A stretch of DNA of 64,000 nt, from the NCBI GenBank assembly GCA_028274465.1, contig CM051456.1, positions 104,073,348-104,137,347 of the forward strand, given 5' to 3'. The position numbers were made by a program, and so were the translations under genes. The notes under the pieces were generated by a model. It ran no database searches, had not been told where the DNA came from, and saw nothing but the letters and a program-made list of their open reading frames with translations. Positions 24,758 to 37,239 of this stretch are shown piece after piece; position 1 is the stretch's first letter; each line of letters begins with the position of its first letter. Source of the DNA: Plantago ovata (Eukaryota; Streptophyta; Magnoliopsida; Lamiales; Plantaginaceae).

Positions 24758-25740
24758 TCACATGTACCAACTCTGTCCATATTTCTCTTGCAGCAGAGCA
24801 ATTTCGTGAACATGAGTGACAGACTCGTCTTCACAGTTGCATTGTGAGAAGTACGCAGAGATGGATATTTTGCGTTCCTTTCTCAAATGGTTAGTAGCTA
24901 ATCTCGCCTGGACAACTAACCAGATAAAGTGTTTCAAACTATTATAGCTTTGTACGTAGATTGGCAAGTGAATTGACCATTTGTTTCATTCAAGAGAATT
25001 TTATCTTCTAATGTTGTCAGAGAGAGTTGGTAATTGTTGATAAGTTGAACCACATGTTGTGGGATTTATGATTGGAGTATGTGAGTTTGCCAATTTCCCG
25101 ATGCATCCACTACATCACAGAGCCTCAAATCCACCTTAAAAGGGTGAATTACTACCCCATCCTTTCCAGCTAACTCACCTGAGCCAAGCCAATTATCAAA
25201 CCAAAACAATATGGTTTGTCCATTGCCAATAGTCCAGCGTAGAAATGGCTTAATGAGTTGTGAGCATTTTACCACTCCTTTCCAAGCGGGACTATCACCC
25301 GGTATGTTTTGAGCTATAGTGCAAAAGGGATTTACCCTTCAAATAATTCATCTGCACCAATTGTTGCCATATTGTATTCTCCTTTCTTAAAACTTTCCAG
25401 GCAAGTTTAGAATGTAGGGCTCCATTACTTGCCCTTGCAGTACGTATGCCAAGTCCACCATTCTCCTTTGGCTTAATAACTTTTTGCCATCCCACCAAAT
25501 GGAGTTTCTGGTTGTGGGGTCAGACAATCAAAGAAAATCTCGGTTTAACTTATCCAATATGTCACAAACTCCTTCTGGTAATCATTCCGACTGCATGTTA
25601 TATACATGGGTTGCACTTGTAACAACTTGAATCACTGTTTCCCTCCTAGTGACCGGTAAGGATTTGCTTTTCTAGCTGCTCATCCTTGACATTACACGGC
25701 CAAAACTCTGAGTTCTCAGTTCTCTCTATCTTTTTCTTTT
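24758..25740 (-). mobile_element. LINE 3' fragment (end of RT and zf-RVT region)
   Basis: The minus strand shows the post-RT region of a plant L1 LINE: ETVIQVVTSATHVYN near 25640, then WWDGKKVIKPKENGGLGIR-like sequence near 25480, WTIGNGQTILFWFDNWLG near 25200, and a zinc region FIWLVVQARLATNHLRKE near 24930. It has several frame breaks. It starts upstream of the block where the 17-kb LINE stops, and its sequence there differs, so it is a separate LINE. Confidence 0.75.
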
Positions 25741-26440
25741 GACAAAACACCAATCCAACAATTTCCCAACTCTTACCTGTTGACTTTTTCCAACATAAAT
25801 CTCAATCACAATAAGAATAGATTCTTTAGACACGGATAAAACTGAGTATAACTAATTATAATTTCAATTCAACATAGTATATAATTTTGGTAAATGTGTT
25901 AAAAAAGAAGATTAATAATGATTTGGTTGAGGTCAACGAAATAAAAATTTATTTTAAACTATTGCCTATTTCACAATTTTTAAATTTGTTTTCCTTTCTT
26001 TACAAATAACCGCATTATAGAAATTCATATTTAATCCATTTTTAGTCACAAATGCTACTACTATTTTATAGTCATCAAGTCAAGAATGGAAGAGATTTCA
26101 CAATAGCAAAGAAAGATATAATCCATTTATAAATATCATAAATTGCATATTGCGTGAATTAAAAACTAAAATATAGATAAAGATTAGTAAAATAAAAAAG
26201 CTACCAGGTTGTTTTTTTCCTCATACAACACAAATAAAGAAATACTACTTGTACAGAGTACAGACGACGCTGAATGATGGTTTGGACCATTAACTGTAAA
26301 AACAAGGCAAACTCATTAAAATAAGTATAAAGTACAACAATTACCCCTTTTTACCATTTCTTTAAGATTTAAAAAATGAAATAATGATTATAATAACTAT
26401 ATTAATAATAAATAGTAGTAGTAATAAAATAAAATGGAAA
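25741..26440. other. AT-rich intergenic DNA upstream of the PB1 gene
   Basis: No coding sequence was seen. The last 100 bp are strongly A/T-rich with ATAATAATAAATAG-type runs and probably belong to the PB1 gene promoter. No single TATA box stands out. Confidence 0.5.
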
Positions 26441-26504
26441 ACAGCTGGGAATGTAGAATTGAAAAATATTAATCCGACCAAAGCCCAGACTCCTCATCAC
26501 ACTA

Positions 26505-26553
26505 AACCATTTCTCTCTCTCTCACTTTCTCTCTCATCACTTTCTCTCTCTAG
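26505..26553 (+). promoter_or_regulatory. CT-rich (Y-patch-like) tract in the PB1 gene 5' UTR or core promoter
   Basis: Repeated TCTCTC blocks end 6 bp before the ATG at 26559. Pyrimidine-rich patches are common near plant transcription starts. The tract is also present in the copied fragment near 16857-16890. Confidence 0.5.
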
Positions 26554-26558
26554 CCCCA

Positions 26559-28620
26559 ATGGAGCAGCCGGTCCCACCACCGCTCTCCGCCCCCAATCCC
26601 CCCTCCTCCGTCGACTCCTCCCCTCGCTCTCGCCACACCGACTCCTGGGAAACCACCACCGCCGCCGCCGCCCCCAATCAACCACCGCAACCACCACCAA
26701 AACTCCGCCTCATGTGCAGCTACGGCGGCCACATAATCCCCCGACCCCACGACAAATCCCTCTGCTACATCGGCGGCGACACGCGCATAATCGTAATCGA
26801 CCGCCACAGCTCCCTCTCGGACCTCCAAAACCGGCTCTCCAAAACCCTATCACAAAGCCAGCCGTTCGTGTTGAAGTACCAGCTCCCCCACGAGGACCTG
26901 GACTCTCTAATCTCAATTGCGACCGACGAGGATCTGGAGAACATGATCGACGAGTACGATCGGTTAACGGACAGCGTGAAGAGGCGGCCGCCGGGGAGGT
27001 TGAGGCTGTTCCTGTTCCCGAAAGTGGAAGGCGGCGGCGTGGAGCAGCTGCTGGTGGAGACCTCGTCGATTAAATCGGAGGAGTGGTTTCTCGATGCGTT
27101 GAATGGGAAGAGGAATTTGTCTTCTTCTGTTGGTGGTAGTGATCGGGGGTTCTCGGAATCGTCTTCGGTTAATTGCTTGTTAGGTTTAGATGACGATTTT
27201 ACCGCCAAATCGTTGAGGAAAGACGGATTAATTAAGAATAATAATAATAATATTAATAATATTAATAGTAATAATAATAGTAATGTGAATCAGGATTTGC
27301 AATCGGTGCCGGATTCGCCTATGCCGGAGACGACTACGTCGTCGTTTGGATCTACCTCGAGTTCTCCGTCCGTTGTGGCCAATTTGCCCCCAATTAAGGT
27401 CAGGGTGGATGAGAGTAAGGTGATTGAGGAGCAGATGAGTTTGCCACCTAAGGATGAGGTGGTGGCTGCTGCTGCTGGTGGTGGCTTTGTGGCGGCTTCT
27501 GATGATGAGAGATCTGATCATGGTGCTGGTGGATATAGGTTGGTACAATTTCAACAGCAGCAGGTACATCTCCAACAGCAGCATCAACAACAGGTAGCTC
27601 AGTTTCAGCAGAAACAGCAAAACAGTGGATTTGATTTGCAGTCTCCAGACTCAGTCTCAAGGTATACATTATTACACAACACTTGATCTTTACTCTTTAT
27701 TGTGCTGCTGTAGTTCTTAGTTAGTATTAGTATTGATTGAATTGAATTGAATTGAATTGAATTGAATTAATTTGGTTAATAGTGAGGGGAGTGCAAGGAA
27801 TCCATTGGCTAGGAATGTTGTTTACCAAGAGCAACAGCAACAATACATGCAAATGCAACCAGGAAACATACCTGTGACAGCTAACCAGCAAGTAGAGCAC
27901 AAGAATGGTGAACAAAACATTAGAAACAAAGTTCAAATGCAGCAGCAGCCACAGGTTCATGAATCGGGTTATATGCTACCGAGCCATTTCGAGCAGAATC
28001 ATCATACTCAGTTGCATCATCAGCCCCAGCAGTTTGTTCATCCTGGTGCTCAGTATATCCCGGCGGGAGCAGTTCCGATGGGGTCCTATTACCAAATTTA
28101 CCCTCAGAGGCAGCCACAGAATGCACAACAGCCGATGCTAGACCAGCAGCAGCAATACCCGGTTTACTATATACCCGCTAGGCAAGCTCCAGGTTATAGT
28201 TTACCTAATTACAGCGAGCTGGCGCCGAGTGCTCATACTAGCCAGCCGCAGACTCCGTCGTCTGGCGCCACCATAACAACCCCTTCTGCAGCTTATAAAC
28301 CGGAGATGGCAGCTGCGGCGTATAGGACGATGACTCCTCAGTTGGTTCAGATTGCGGCTAGTCAGCAGCACCAGGCGCAATTCGTGGGGCTTCCTCAGTT
28401 TCACCATCCTTCGCAGTCCATGGCTCAACCTTCTGGGGGAGCAAATCCGCCTTATGCTTATGAATTTGCGGATCCTACACAGGGCCAAGTGTATTATACC
28501 CAGGCATTGACACCACAGATGGCTGCCCAGTACCAGACCATGACATCGGCACCAGCAAATGTGTTGCAGGAGGCGTCTGCTCAGGTCACTACAGAGAAAG
28601 TTAGGACTTCGCAGCCGTAA
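26559..28620 (+). CDS. PB1 (octicosapeptide/Phox/Bem1p) domain protein, Gln-rich
   Basis: There are two exons, 26559-27661 and 27783-28620, joined across a GT-AG intron (27662-27782) to give 646 residues. The join keeps the frame (SPDSVSS then EGSARN). A Pro-rich N-terminus is followed by a PB1 domain at about residues 48-154 (LRLMCSYGGHIIPRP, then the acidic OPCA-like stretch PHEDLDSLISIATDEDLENM). An Asn-rich tract lies at about 226-245, coded by an AAT microsatellite. Gln-rich stretches run from about 327 through most of exon 2. PB1 domains pair with other PB1 domains to build signalling complexes. Plant proteins of this layout (the At5g09620/At5g64430 type) have no assigned enzyme activity. 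I see no kinase or DNA-binding domain. The 5' third was copied to 16790-17205. Confidence 0.92.
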
Positions 28621-30409
28621 CGGGTGAGTTTGGGCGTGAATAAACAATTTTGCAGCGGGGGATTTGGTTCTTGTTTAAAAGTTTGTGAAAATGTTCGTTC
28701 TGTTATTCTTATTATTGGTTTGTGATGTGTAATTGTTATATAGGTAATAAGGAACTATGGCTTGTTTCTGTTTTTTAAATTTTTTTTTCTCTTTTATTTC
28801 TTGTGTCTTTTTCCGAATGAACTTTATCTGTTTATCATACTGTAAAATTTTATCATCCAGGGTTATATGGTCGGTCTTATATGTAAGTTATGAATTATGA
28901 GTTATAAAGAAAATTGTAGAAGAATTTCCGGAGCACCTATGTCCTTCAGTGTTATACATGGTTTTGTCATTGTATTCATGCTTGGTTTCCCTGAACTAGA
29001 CTAAAGTCGATAATCATGTTTACATTCTTTGTGAGTTGATGCTGTTTATATAATTCTTATGTGTTGGCAATAGTTTCCAATGGCTGAAACAAGTGAGACC
29101 CAAGCTTCATGTCCAGATTAACTGCATAAAGCTGTTGCTAGTTGTTAACTGAAGTTGGATAATTTATGATTCTCCTAGGTCGATGTCTAATTCTCTGTAC
29201 AGAGCCTTTCTGTTAATGATAGTTTTTTCTGTTTGCCTTCGTCCTAGAATATCTTGGCACGTTCTTTCCTGTTTCATCGACTGTTTATGTATGCCTATAA
29301 TGCTCAGGACCCCGTGCTCATTAAGAATCTACTGTTATAGATTCTTAATATCACATCACCAGTCTGTATTTCTTCTCTCTTCGTACCTGCAACTTACTGT
29401 TTTGTTCTTCTATCCCTGTCAGAAAGCATTTATTCCTGAGATTATGGAGTATTTCTGAATCATTCCGGAGATAATTCCATTGCCTATATCTCCCCTATTG
29501 AATTCTAACTTTCTTATGATGAACTTTATCGGCTCTTCTGGATATATATGCGCATCCAGACAGTATAGTTTGCTATAGTGGATGAATCATCTTTCTGCTG
29601 ATTCTTTACACATCAGTTTGCATATTCGGACTGGTAAATGATTAGTGGGTACTGGCTAGCATCAAAATTGAACCTTTATGTTGTCATGCAAGTAAAGCTT
29701 ATGTAGGCTTTACACTTGCTCAATTTCTTGCTTTACTGCTGGGATTCTTCTCTTGCAAGGCTGTCTTTGCTCTAATGGCGAAGTTATTATGCTCTGTAAT
29801 TGAATCAAAGCAGGAATGTCATAATAGGTTCAGTTTCTGTGTGCAGCCTTGAGATTGCCTTAATTGGTGGGAGTTGATACCTTGTTGATATTAGCAGAGT
29901 CTTGGCAAATGCACTCAAGTCTTAACGGTTTAACTATATTTGGCCAAGCATAAAAGTTACTGCCTTTACTGGTAGTGGTAATTAACTGACAGATTGATTG
30001 ATGTTTTCCATGTGATTCTGTGTGCCAGATGTGTGATCTGATGTGTACACGGAAGCATCTTGTGCTGTGTACGTTAAGTATATAGGTTAACTAGGGATTA
30101 GTATAAGGATTAAAAATGAGTACGAGGAATATATGACTTTCTTTAGTACTACTAGTAGTAGTAATGAAGAAGAGTAAGGAGCTGATTAGGATTTGTCTGA
30201 CACAGAAAAAGCTGAGGTATCTAGTTGCTGTTTTGGTCTTGGTGCCATGATGCCACCATCTCTGACCGATGACTAGTGCATTCAATTCATTGTTTGATTT
30301 TAATTAATGCTGCTGCTCCATATCATGCCGATAGATCCCCTCCCTCTCGTGTCCCCGTCAACAATGGGGTTAATCTGATGTTGGTGCCACATCACCGTAA
30401 ACCAGTCAC
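28621..30409. other. 3' UTR of the PB1 gene and intergenic DNA
   Basis: AATAAA occurs at 28639-28644, very close to the stop, and further A/T-rich signals follow to about 28850. No other coding region, RNA gene or clear repeat was recognised up to the MULE-like element. Short reading frames here show no known motif. Confidence 0.5.
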
Positions 30410-31621
30410 GCCCTTTTTCATGTTTATCAAAATGCACTCAAACCTTTGTTTTATTTCAAATTGCACTGAAACGTTTCATGAAAATTTTTAACTTGTACAA
30501 ACGTTTAACGGTGTTAAATTTTCCGTTAGTCAACTTTTTTTTTCAAGTCACACACAAACCTTTGGAACAAAATTACTACAAATCTCACGCTAAAGGGCAT
30601 TCACTTCAGCCTATATTGACAAGAAATTTCTTTCCATTACTCCAATCTCATTGCATACGAGATGTCTCTTTACGGTACGGGTGCCAAACTTTATGTTACA
30701 TGCTATCTTAACTTCATTAAGTCACTAATCGAGAGCCCATACTATTCTCCAACATCGGAAGTGATGATGAAGTTGTCAACTGGGATGTATTCTCAGAATT
30801 GAAGACGAGTATAAACTGGCACCGCAGCAGCAAGAGAAAGACATGGATAGTTGATCTCATTTAGACATTCTCACAGCTACTTTAGCAGCCCATAGATTGT
30901 TGTTTGTTGTCATCTTGTTTCACCCAAACACATAAGAAGCAGCAGAATACGAACAACAATCACCATCTTAAGTCTCTAAGTCTTAATCATTTTTCTCACC
31001 CAAAATATAAATTGTCTTTTTCTAATGATCTGTGATTCGAAACACCTCTCTTAAAATGACAAAAATGAAGAAGCAAGAATGTGATAAAGCATCACAAACA
31101 CGAACATCACTCAAATTCGTTGTGCAAATTGATGGTAATTCCATACCTCAATCGTCGTCGTCATCACTCTCATCATTGAAATACACTATCCTCTTCTCTC
31201 TCTTCTCCTTTTTACCCTCTTCATCTCTCTTCTCCTTCGTTTCATCCAACCTAGATTAGGGATTAGGGATTATATGTGATTTGGCAGAGAATTAGGGAAA
31301 AATGACACGATCGATCAAGAAGAATGGCAACTGTGTGGATCGCGATCGAAATTCTGAACGATCGTCGCTGCTCCTTGTGCCGGCTGTGTTTTTTTGCTGA
31401 TCGTACTGGACTGTGTTGCTTTGTCGATCGATCTTGGTCTGGGTGCCGTTTTAAAAAAAAAAAGAAAGAGAAGAATAATATGTTAAGTTACAGTTTTACC
31501 CCTAACAGAAAATTTAACAGTGTTAAAGTTTATGTAAGTCGAAACAATTTGTAAAAGATTTTAGTGCAACTTGAAATAAAACAAAGGTTCAAATGCATTT
31601 TGAAAAACATTAAAAAAGTTT
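30410..31621. mobile_element. MULE-like non-autonomous transposon with long inverted ends
   Basis: The left end (30412-30530) and the reverse complement of the right end (31500-31621) align over about 120 bp. They share CCTTTGTTTTATTTCAA, TCAAAATGCA and GTGTTAAATTTTC blocks. Long inverted ends suggest the Mutator group. I could not find a target duplication. The 1.0-kb interior has no transposase, and its Ser-rich frame near 31130-31259 is unassigned. Confidence 0.6.
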
Positions 31622-31661
31622 GGATGAAAACTAAAATTTTTATTGATATAATTGTGATATA

Positions 31662-32186
31662 CTTTCTTCGTTCGAAGTAAATTTTTTACTTCAATTCTCT
31701 CTCTCTAAAAAATTCATGTTTACAATTTTGAGAATAAATTTTAAAAAACAATTAAAAATATAAAACAGATCAAAACAAGTTTGTGGTGGTCATAAACTCA
31801 AACTTTAAGTTATTATGTACTTTCTCCCAAATTTTATAGTTTTACATTGTTTTTGTTGACTTTTTTATGTCCCGTTTGATCTCATATTAATCATAATTGA
31901 TTACGAAAAAATTAATTTTAAAAATTATATTATACAAATATAAGAAGTATACTTTCATAATATAATTTTTTAAATTGTTTTTTTTTTCAACGAGTTATTA
32001 TTAATTTGAGGTCAAACTGGACATAAAAAAGTCAACAAAAATAAAGTGTAAAAATTATAAAGTGTCCGGAGAAAATACATAAAATCACCATCTATAAATT
32101 TTTTCTAAACACTTTGTTATTTTTAATTATTTTTACAAATTGTTCTCACAATATCAAATGAGAAGCTTTAAAAGGGACGGAGGGAG
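31662..32186. mobile_element. Stowaway-like MITE with internal fold-back arms
   Basis: The ends are CTTTCTTCGTTC and GGGACGGAGGGAG, flanked by TA on both sides (31660-31661 and 32187-32188). Inside, 31817-31891 and 32000-32078 are inverted copies of each other (GTTGACTTTTTTATGTCC and its complement), so the transcript could fold into a hairpin of about 75 bp. It lies about 40 bp from the MULE-like element. Confidence 0.7.
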
Positions 32187-32364
32187 TATTACTTTTTGTT
32201 TCCTTGACTCTCAATAAATTACAAATCACACCAAACATACAGTTAATTTTTAGAATATAACTTTTTTTCTTTTTTAGGAGTAATCAAAGTTAAATGAAAA
32301 AAAAAAGGAAAAAACAAAATTAAGAAAATAAGTGTAAGAATGTAAATAATAAATTAATGAATAA

Positions 32365-33345
32365 GGCTCTGTTTTCTTCGTCTGAAAAAGTCTGAACTGA
32401 ACTGAATGAATCTGAACTAAACTTATTTGTAGTACAAAATACTATTAAGCAAATCTGAACTGAACTGAACTTAATTTAATCAATTCTCAAATGAAAAAAA
32501 CCGAGAGTGTAACACATTAAAGCTTTAGTAGATACAACATCATAAGTTAACATAGAAAAAATGTTTATAGAGAAGGTCTGAAGGTATTAGGAAACGTCTT
32601 TCTTTCATGTTGGTTTGTGCTGCTACTTTAGTGGTATGGAATGGAACTGGTTTCTGGGCTCAAGAAATGCATAATTGGAGTCACGGGTCAAGCGAGGAGC
32701 CAATTTGGCCCTGTTTGTTTGTCCTACGTAGTAAAACTCGGCTACTGTGCAAGGGGAAAAAGAAAAACCATCCATTTGATCTCATATATTATCCCCCAAT
32801 TTGATCGATTGATTACCAGTTTAAGTCCTCTCACCGTGGAATTTAGATCCAGTACAAGCCCTCCGGGAAGTTCTTCGAATGAGCAAATTGTTTCGACCTT
32901 TCCAACATGGAGGGTAGGCATGCTGTAATGAGATGAGTAACAAGTTGTATATATGATATAAAATGATATGGTGAATATGTGATGCTTGTAGTTGTTATTT
33001 AAACACTCAGGGTTTTCAGCCTTTCGGGATGTGTTAAATATAACATTTTGGATAGATTTTAGTGATGTATTTGAATATAATTTTACTAAAATGTACTCTA
33101 ACAACTTATATAGTAATGGTTAGAAACTGTTATTTTCATCTGAACAGAATTGAATTGAACTGTACTGAACTGAATAGAACTGAATGAAGCTGAACTGAAC
33201 TGAACAGAACTGAACTGAATTTATTTGTAGTATAAAATACAACTAAGCAAGACTGAACAGAACTGAACAAAACTGAACTGAACTGAATGGAACTGAACTG
33301 AACTGAACTGAAAATAATGAGTTTTCATACGAAGAGAACATAGCC
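32365..33345. mobile_element. PIF/Harbinger-like non-autonomous element
   Basis: The inverted ends are GGCTCTGTTTTCTTCGT and the complement of ACGAAGAGAACATAGCC. They are flanked by the 3-bp target TAA (32362-32364 and 33346-33348), as expected for PIF/Harbinger. Subterminal GAACT pentamer arrays lie at about 32393-32480 and 33145-33312. The 981 bp lack transposase. A central stretch (32640-32928) is less A/T-rich and has an open frame. Confidence 0.78.
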
Positions 33346-33348
33346 TAA

Positions 33349-33961
33349 TTTGATATAAAAGTTTTAAAATACTAATTTATAATTTATAAGTTTTTCCGGA
33401 TAGTATTTTCAACTTAACCAACAAGTAATAATTATCCAAATTATTAAATCGCTCCACCCAAAAATTACCGTGAAGATTTCTTCGAAAATAATCAGGTGCC
33501 CCAGCCCCGTCCATAGAGTCTCGTGTTCATTTTCGTCCAATTGCCTGTAATTGTCCCAAATTACAGGCTGGTACTAGGGCCTTTAAAACACTCATCTCCT
33601 TTTCCCATCTTGAAAGCCCAGCTCAATTTCTAGCACAAGTCGATTGGCCCATCAGTTATTAGTCCCAATCAAAACCTTTATCCCATCTTTTCTCATCTTC
33701 GCCAACTCTGCTGCCGGTGGCTGTGAAGTACGTTGACGGGCAGCCTACATGTACTATATGCTACTGGTCCACCTTAGGATAAAATCATCTTTCTAATCAT
33801 GCTAAGTCCCCTAAACTTGTTTCGAAAAATATGACACTCTTATGGATTTAGCTAGGAGTTGGTGGTACAACTTGCAAATTCCCTGGATCTTGACCTCTTA
33901 CTAGTAAGATGGACACACTAGACCGGAGGGGGGAGGGGCTAAGTAGCGTCACGGTCATAAC
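33349..33961. other. intergenic, no gene seen
   Basis: I found no coding frame, RNA gene or classified repeat between the Harbinger-like element and the solo LTR. Its last five bases (ATAAC) are the target duplication of that LTR. Confidence 0.5.
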
Positions 33962-35854
33962 TGAAAGTATGTATGTCCTAGAGACAACCATTTGCAAGAT
34001 GATATGTACTTAGATCATAATCAGTTTATTATTATTTATATTGCATATTAATTGGCTCTACATCTTTGGATTATTTATTTGGTTGTTTTAAGATAACTCT
34101 ATAAGATGTTCCCATGGACTATATGTTATTACCAAGTGTGTGAGAACTTGGATGACAGAACATAAGTCCTAAAATAGTCCCAATCGAGGTCATTGAGATT
34201 TGGGATATCAATGACACACGTTAAAGATTGGCATGCGATCTGCATCATATTCTTAGAGGAATGTAGTGACTCTCACAACTACGAATGACTTGGTCATTCA
34301 TGATGGATGCATGGTACACCTTAGAGGGTGTTGACTGACCCACCGATAAACCGTTTGATTAATTCTATTAATGTGTCTACGGAAGTATCGGTGTGTAAGG
34401 TAATTGACAGTCCTTTGACTTGAGGTCAATACTGACTACATGTGTGGAATAATATATCTTGACCATGACCAATGCTTGCACTCCACTTGGGGTAGATACG
34501 GCATGCGTTAGATATATTATGAAGCGCATGGGAGTAGTAGTTGAACCAAGATAGCATTCATTCCTCGCAATAGACATTGGAGAGAATACTTTACATCTCA
34601 TAGTTAGGTTGATCGTTAGTCATTGGCCAATGCGTTACGATATATTCAAAATGGTGTTTGGATATGATCGAAGATCAACTAACAAGAATGAGAAAGAAAT
34701 GAATAAGATATTGAAACGGACACGATATCAAGTTCTAGACTTATTTGAGTATTCGAGAATGAAGGGACTATATTAGCCATTCACTAAAGGTGATTTGTAT
34801 ATCCTTACAAACGTCCTTGTATATTAATGTTGTCCGGTAAACCGTCTAGGAGTTTCACCGTGAACCTAATTAGATTAGTGATTAATATATAAGGCCCTAC
34901 GGGTCACACTACATGATTAGTACTCTACCAAATCGGGATTATGAATAAATAGATATTAATTCGATTAATACTATTTATTATTGAATAAATAAATATTAAT
35001 TAGATTAATATTATTTATTATAAAATGTGAATAATTTAATTGGGTCAAATTAGATTTGGACAATTAAAAGCAAGTGTAGTAATTGGACCAAATTTGATTT
35101 GGACATCAAATACAAGTTGGGCCGAAATTGGATAAAAGGGAGAAGATGAAAGCTGGGCCAAAGAGGCCCAGCTGTTGACTCTCGGGCGCGTGCAGTGCAC
35201 GCGCCCGACAGCTTTGAAAGGGGTGGGGACTTGGTCCCCACCTTTTGTCCACTCTTCTCTTACTCTCTCTCTATCCGGGTCCCACTAATTGATGAGGTAG
35301 TTTTGTCTTGTTAATGCTTTAAATGCAAAGAGAAGGGATGAGATTAAAAAAAAATACATACGTAACTTTACATGCAAAATACTCTTCTCTTTTCTCCCTA
35401 CAAGCAAAAGAACAAAACACTACACATCATCTATTTTGTCTCTTTCTGAAAGTGACAAAATACAGTACACTTCACATTCATATACATATACATATTCCAA
35501 TCTGTTTGAAAGAGTTTCCTAGCACTCTACGGTAGACGAAACTCTGTGGATACCGAGGTTAAGGAATTCAAGCTGGATAATACGGAGGATTGAGATTTGC
35601 TTGGAGCAGAGCTTGAAGACTTGGAGCTCACTAAAGAGGAATACGAAGCCTACGATCGTGAGTTCGTAGAGGAGGAGATCGAGGAGCAACAATTGAATTT
35701 TGCTGAACAAACTGACGAGGAGAAGGAATTGCTAAATCTGTAAGATTTTTCTCCTCTACGTATCACATGTTAAATAACTGTTATCAAGATAGGTCGTAAA
35801 ATTTTCGAAATTCCGCTGCGTATGCTTAGAGCAAAACGACCCTATATTCCTACA
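33962..35854 (+). mobile_element. solo LTR of an Angela-like copia family
   Basis: This 1,893-bp LTR starts TGAAAGTATG and ends ATTCCTACA. It has a perfect 5-bp target duplication, ATAAC (33957-33961 and 35855-35859), and no internal region. It shares ordered blocks with the LTR at 4159-6280: TATGTCCTAGAGACA, CAAACGTCCT followed by TGTATTAATATTG-like sequence, AACCGTCTAGGA, GGCCCTA-GGGTCACACTA, and a GTGGATACC block near the end. It was produced by recombination between two LTRs. Confidence 0.9.
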
Positions 35855-35859
35855 ATAAC

Positions 35860-36115
35860 GGTTATGGGATGGGCTATTCTCAATGGATTTGACGGTGTGT
35901 ATTCGATCAGTACATTTCATACTATGGTGTTGGCGTGTTTGATGTAGTTGGTCACATCATCTTAGAGTTGTTGATATCGTAATATTGGTTGAATGAAGGT
36001 TTTGATGCAATTGGTTCTATGTATATTGACCTGGTTTGGATCATTTTGTGTAATTTTCCGAGCATAGCTTATGCTCTTGTTTAATGAAACTTTTTTGCTG
36101 CTTAAAAAAAATGTT
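35860..36115 (+). mobile_element. possible LINE 3' tail
   Basis: The stretch CGAGCATAGCTTATGCTCTTGTTTAATGAAAC followed by a short A run near 36105-36112 resembles the 3' untranslated end of plant L1 elements. No coding part remains. This rests on sequence style only. Confidence 0.35.
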
Positions 36116-37239
36116 ATCAAACGGTAAAGAAATAAAATTAAATTGAAAAACAGAGATTATAAAAACAAAAATGACATAGGTTTCCAAGGGTAAAGAAATT
36201 TAAAGAAACAATGAAAATGGGAAAGAACTAAAAAGAGAATTAACACCAAAGATGATCAATCGGACACAAAATTATTCATCTTTATTATGCATCGTAAATA
36301 TGTAAATATGTAAATATATACATAGAATACAGAAGTATAAAATTTTACACTAAAATCCTGGCCCTATACGGTTGAATAGGCTGATGGCCAGAACCGGACC
36401 TGGATACCAGCTACCTAACAAACTAACTGCCAATTTATGAATGATGAATTAACTTTGTTAAGAATTCAGTAACCATAAAAATCTGAAACTTAGTATATCT
36501 AAGTTAGAGTGTCTCAAATGGATCATGTCTCATATGGCACACACATGAAGTTTCTGGAAGCATTACTCTGTTAAAGAGCATATGCGAATTATCTAAGTTA
36601 TCTATAGACAACTCCTAGAAGTATATGATGTGACTAGCCATAAATCCACATACACCTGTGAAAAAACTAGTCTTAATTTAATGGACGAGAATAACGAAAA
36701 TGCTCATCGTGTCAGCATATGCATAGTATAATAGAACAATAATATTTCACATCTATATATGTTACGTACCTTCATTTTTAGTCATTATTATTCTTTAAAG
36801 ATCATATCAATGGTGTAATATGTGATATGATTCCATTATATTATATTTCATGCATCAAATCAGAGAATCAAATGTGGTTTCCATTTGCGAACTGCAGCTA
36901 TAAATAAGCGCTTACTGGCTTGGCTTCAATTCATTAATCTGATCATCAAGTGCGTATCCTATATCACTAGCTTTTATATTAGGTACGTAACACTACTTCT
37001 CTTCCTCTTTATTTACTTTTATTTAAGCTCATTTAGTTTAATTAGTTGCATTTCCTAATTTTTTTTTTCTGTTTTGATGATACAATTTTATCAAGTAATA
37101 GCACAAAATTTGTGTCTATTTCTTTGAAGATGAAATTTCTACATAGACGCTACCTAACTAGCAATTCCAACCGTTGAACTTATTTCAGTCCGACTAATGT
37201 GAACGAAGATAGGTTATAATTAACGCGAGTTATATCTAT
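36116..37239. other. intergenic DNA, possible distal promoter of the HAD gene
   Basis: No gene was seen. A good TATA box (GCTATAAATAAGC, about 36898-36910) is followed by a possible splice donor, TTAG/GTACGT, near 36982. With the acceptor TTTTTTGCAG near 38851 this could make a 5' UTR exon for the HAD gene. An alternative nearer TATA box exists at 38683. Confidence 0.4.

Noticed and set aside
17206-25740. The LINE pieces at 17.2-18.9 kb and 24.8-25.7 kb looked like two halves of one element, since one ends near LIKFVIQAI and the other covers TVIQVV onward.
   Set aside because: Both are on the minus strand but in the wrong order for a simple insertion, and the sequence around the shared block differs (FGNRFLSKAGKEV against SSWKSKSLPVTRRE). 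They are separate LINEs.
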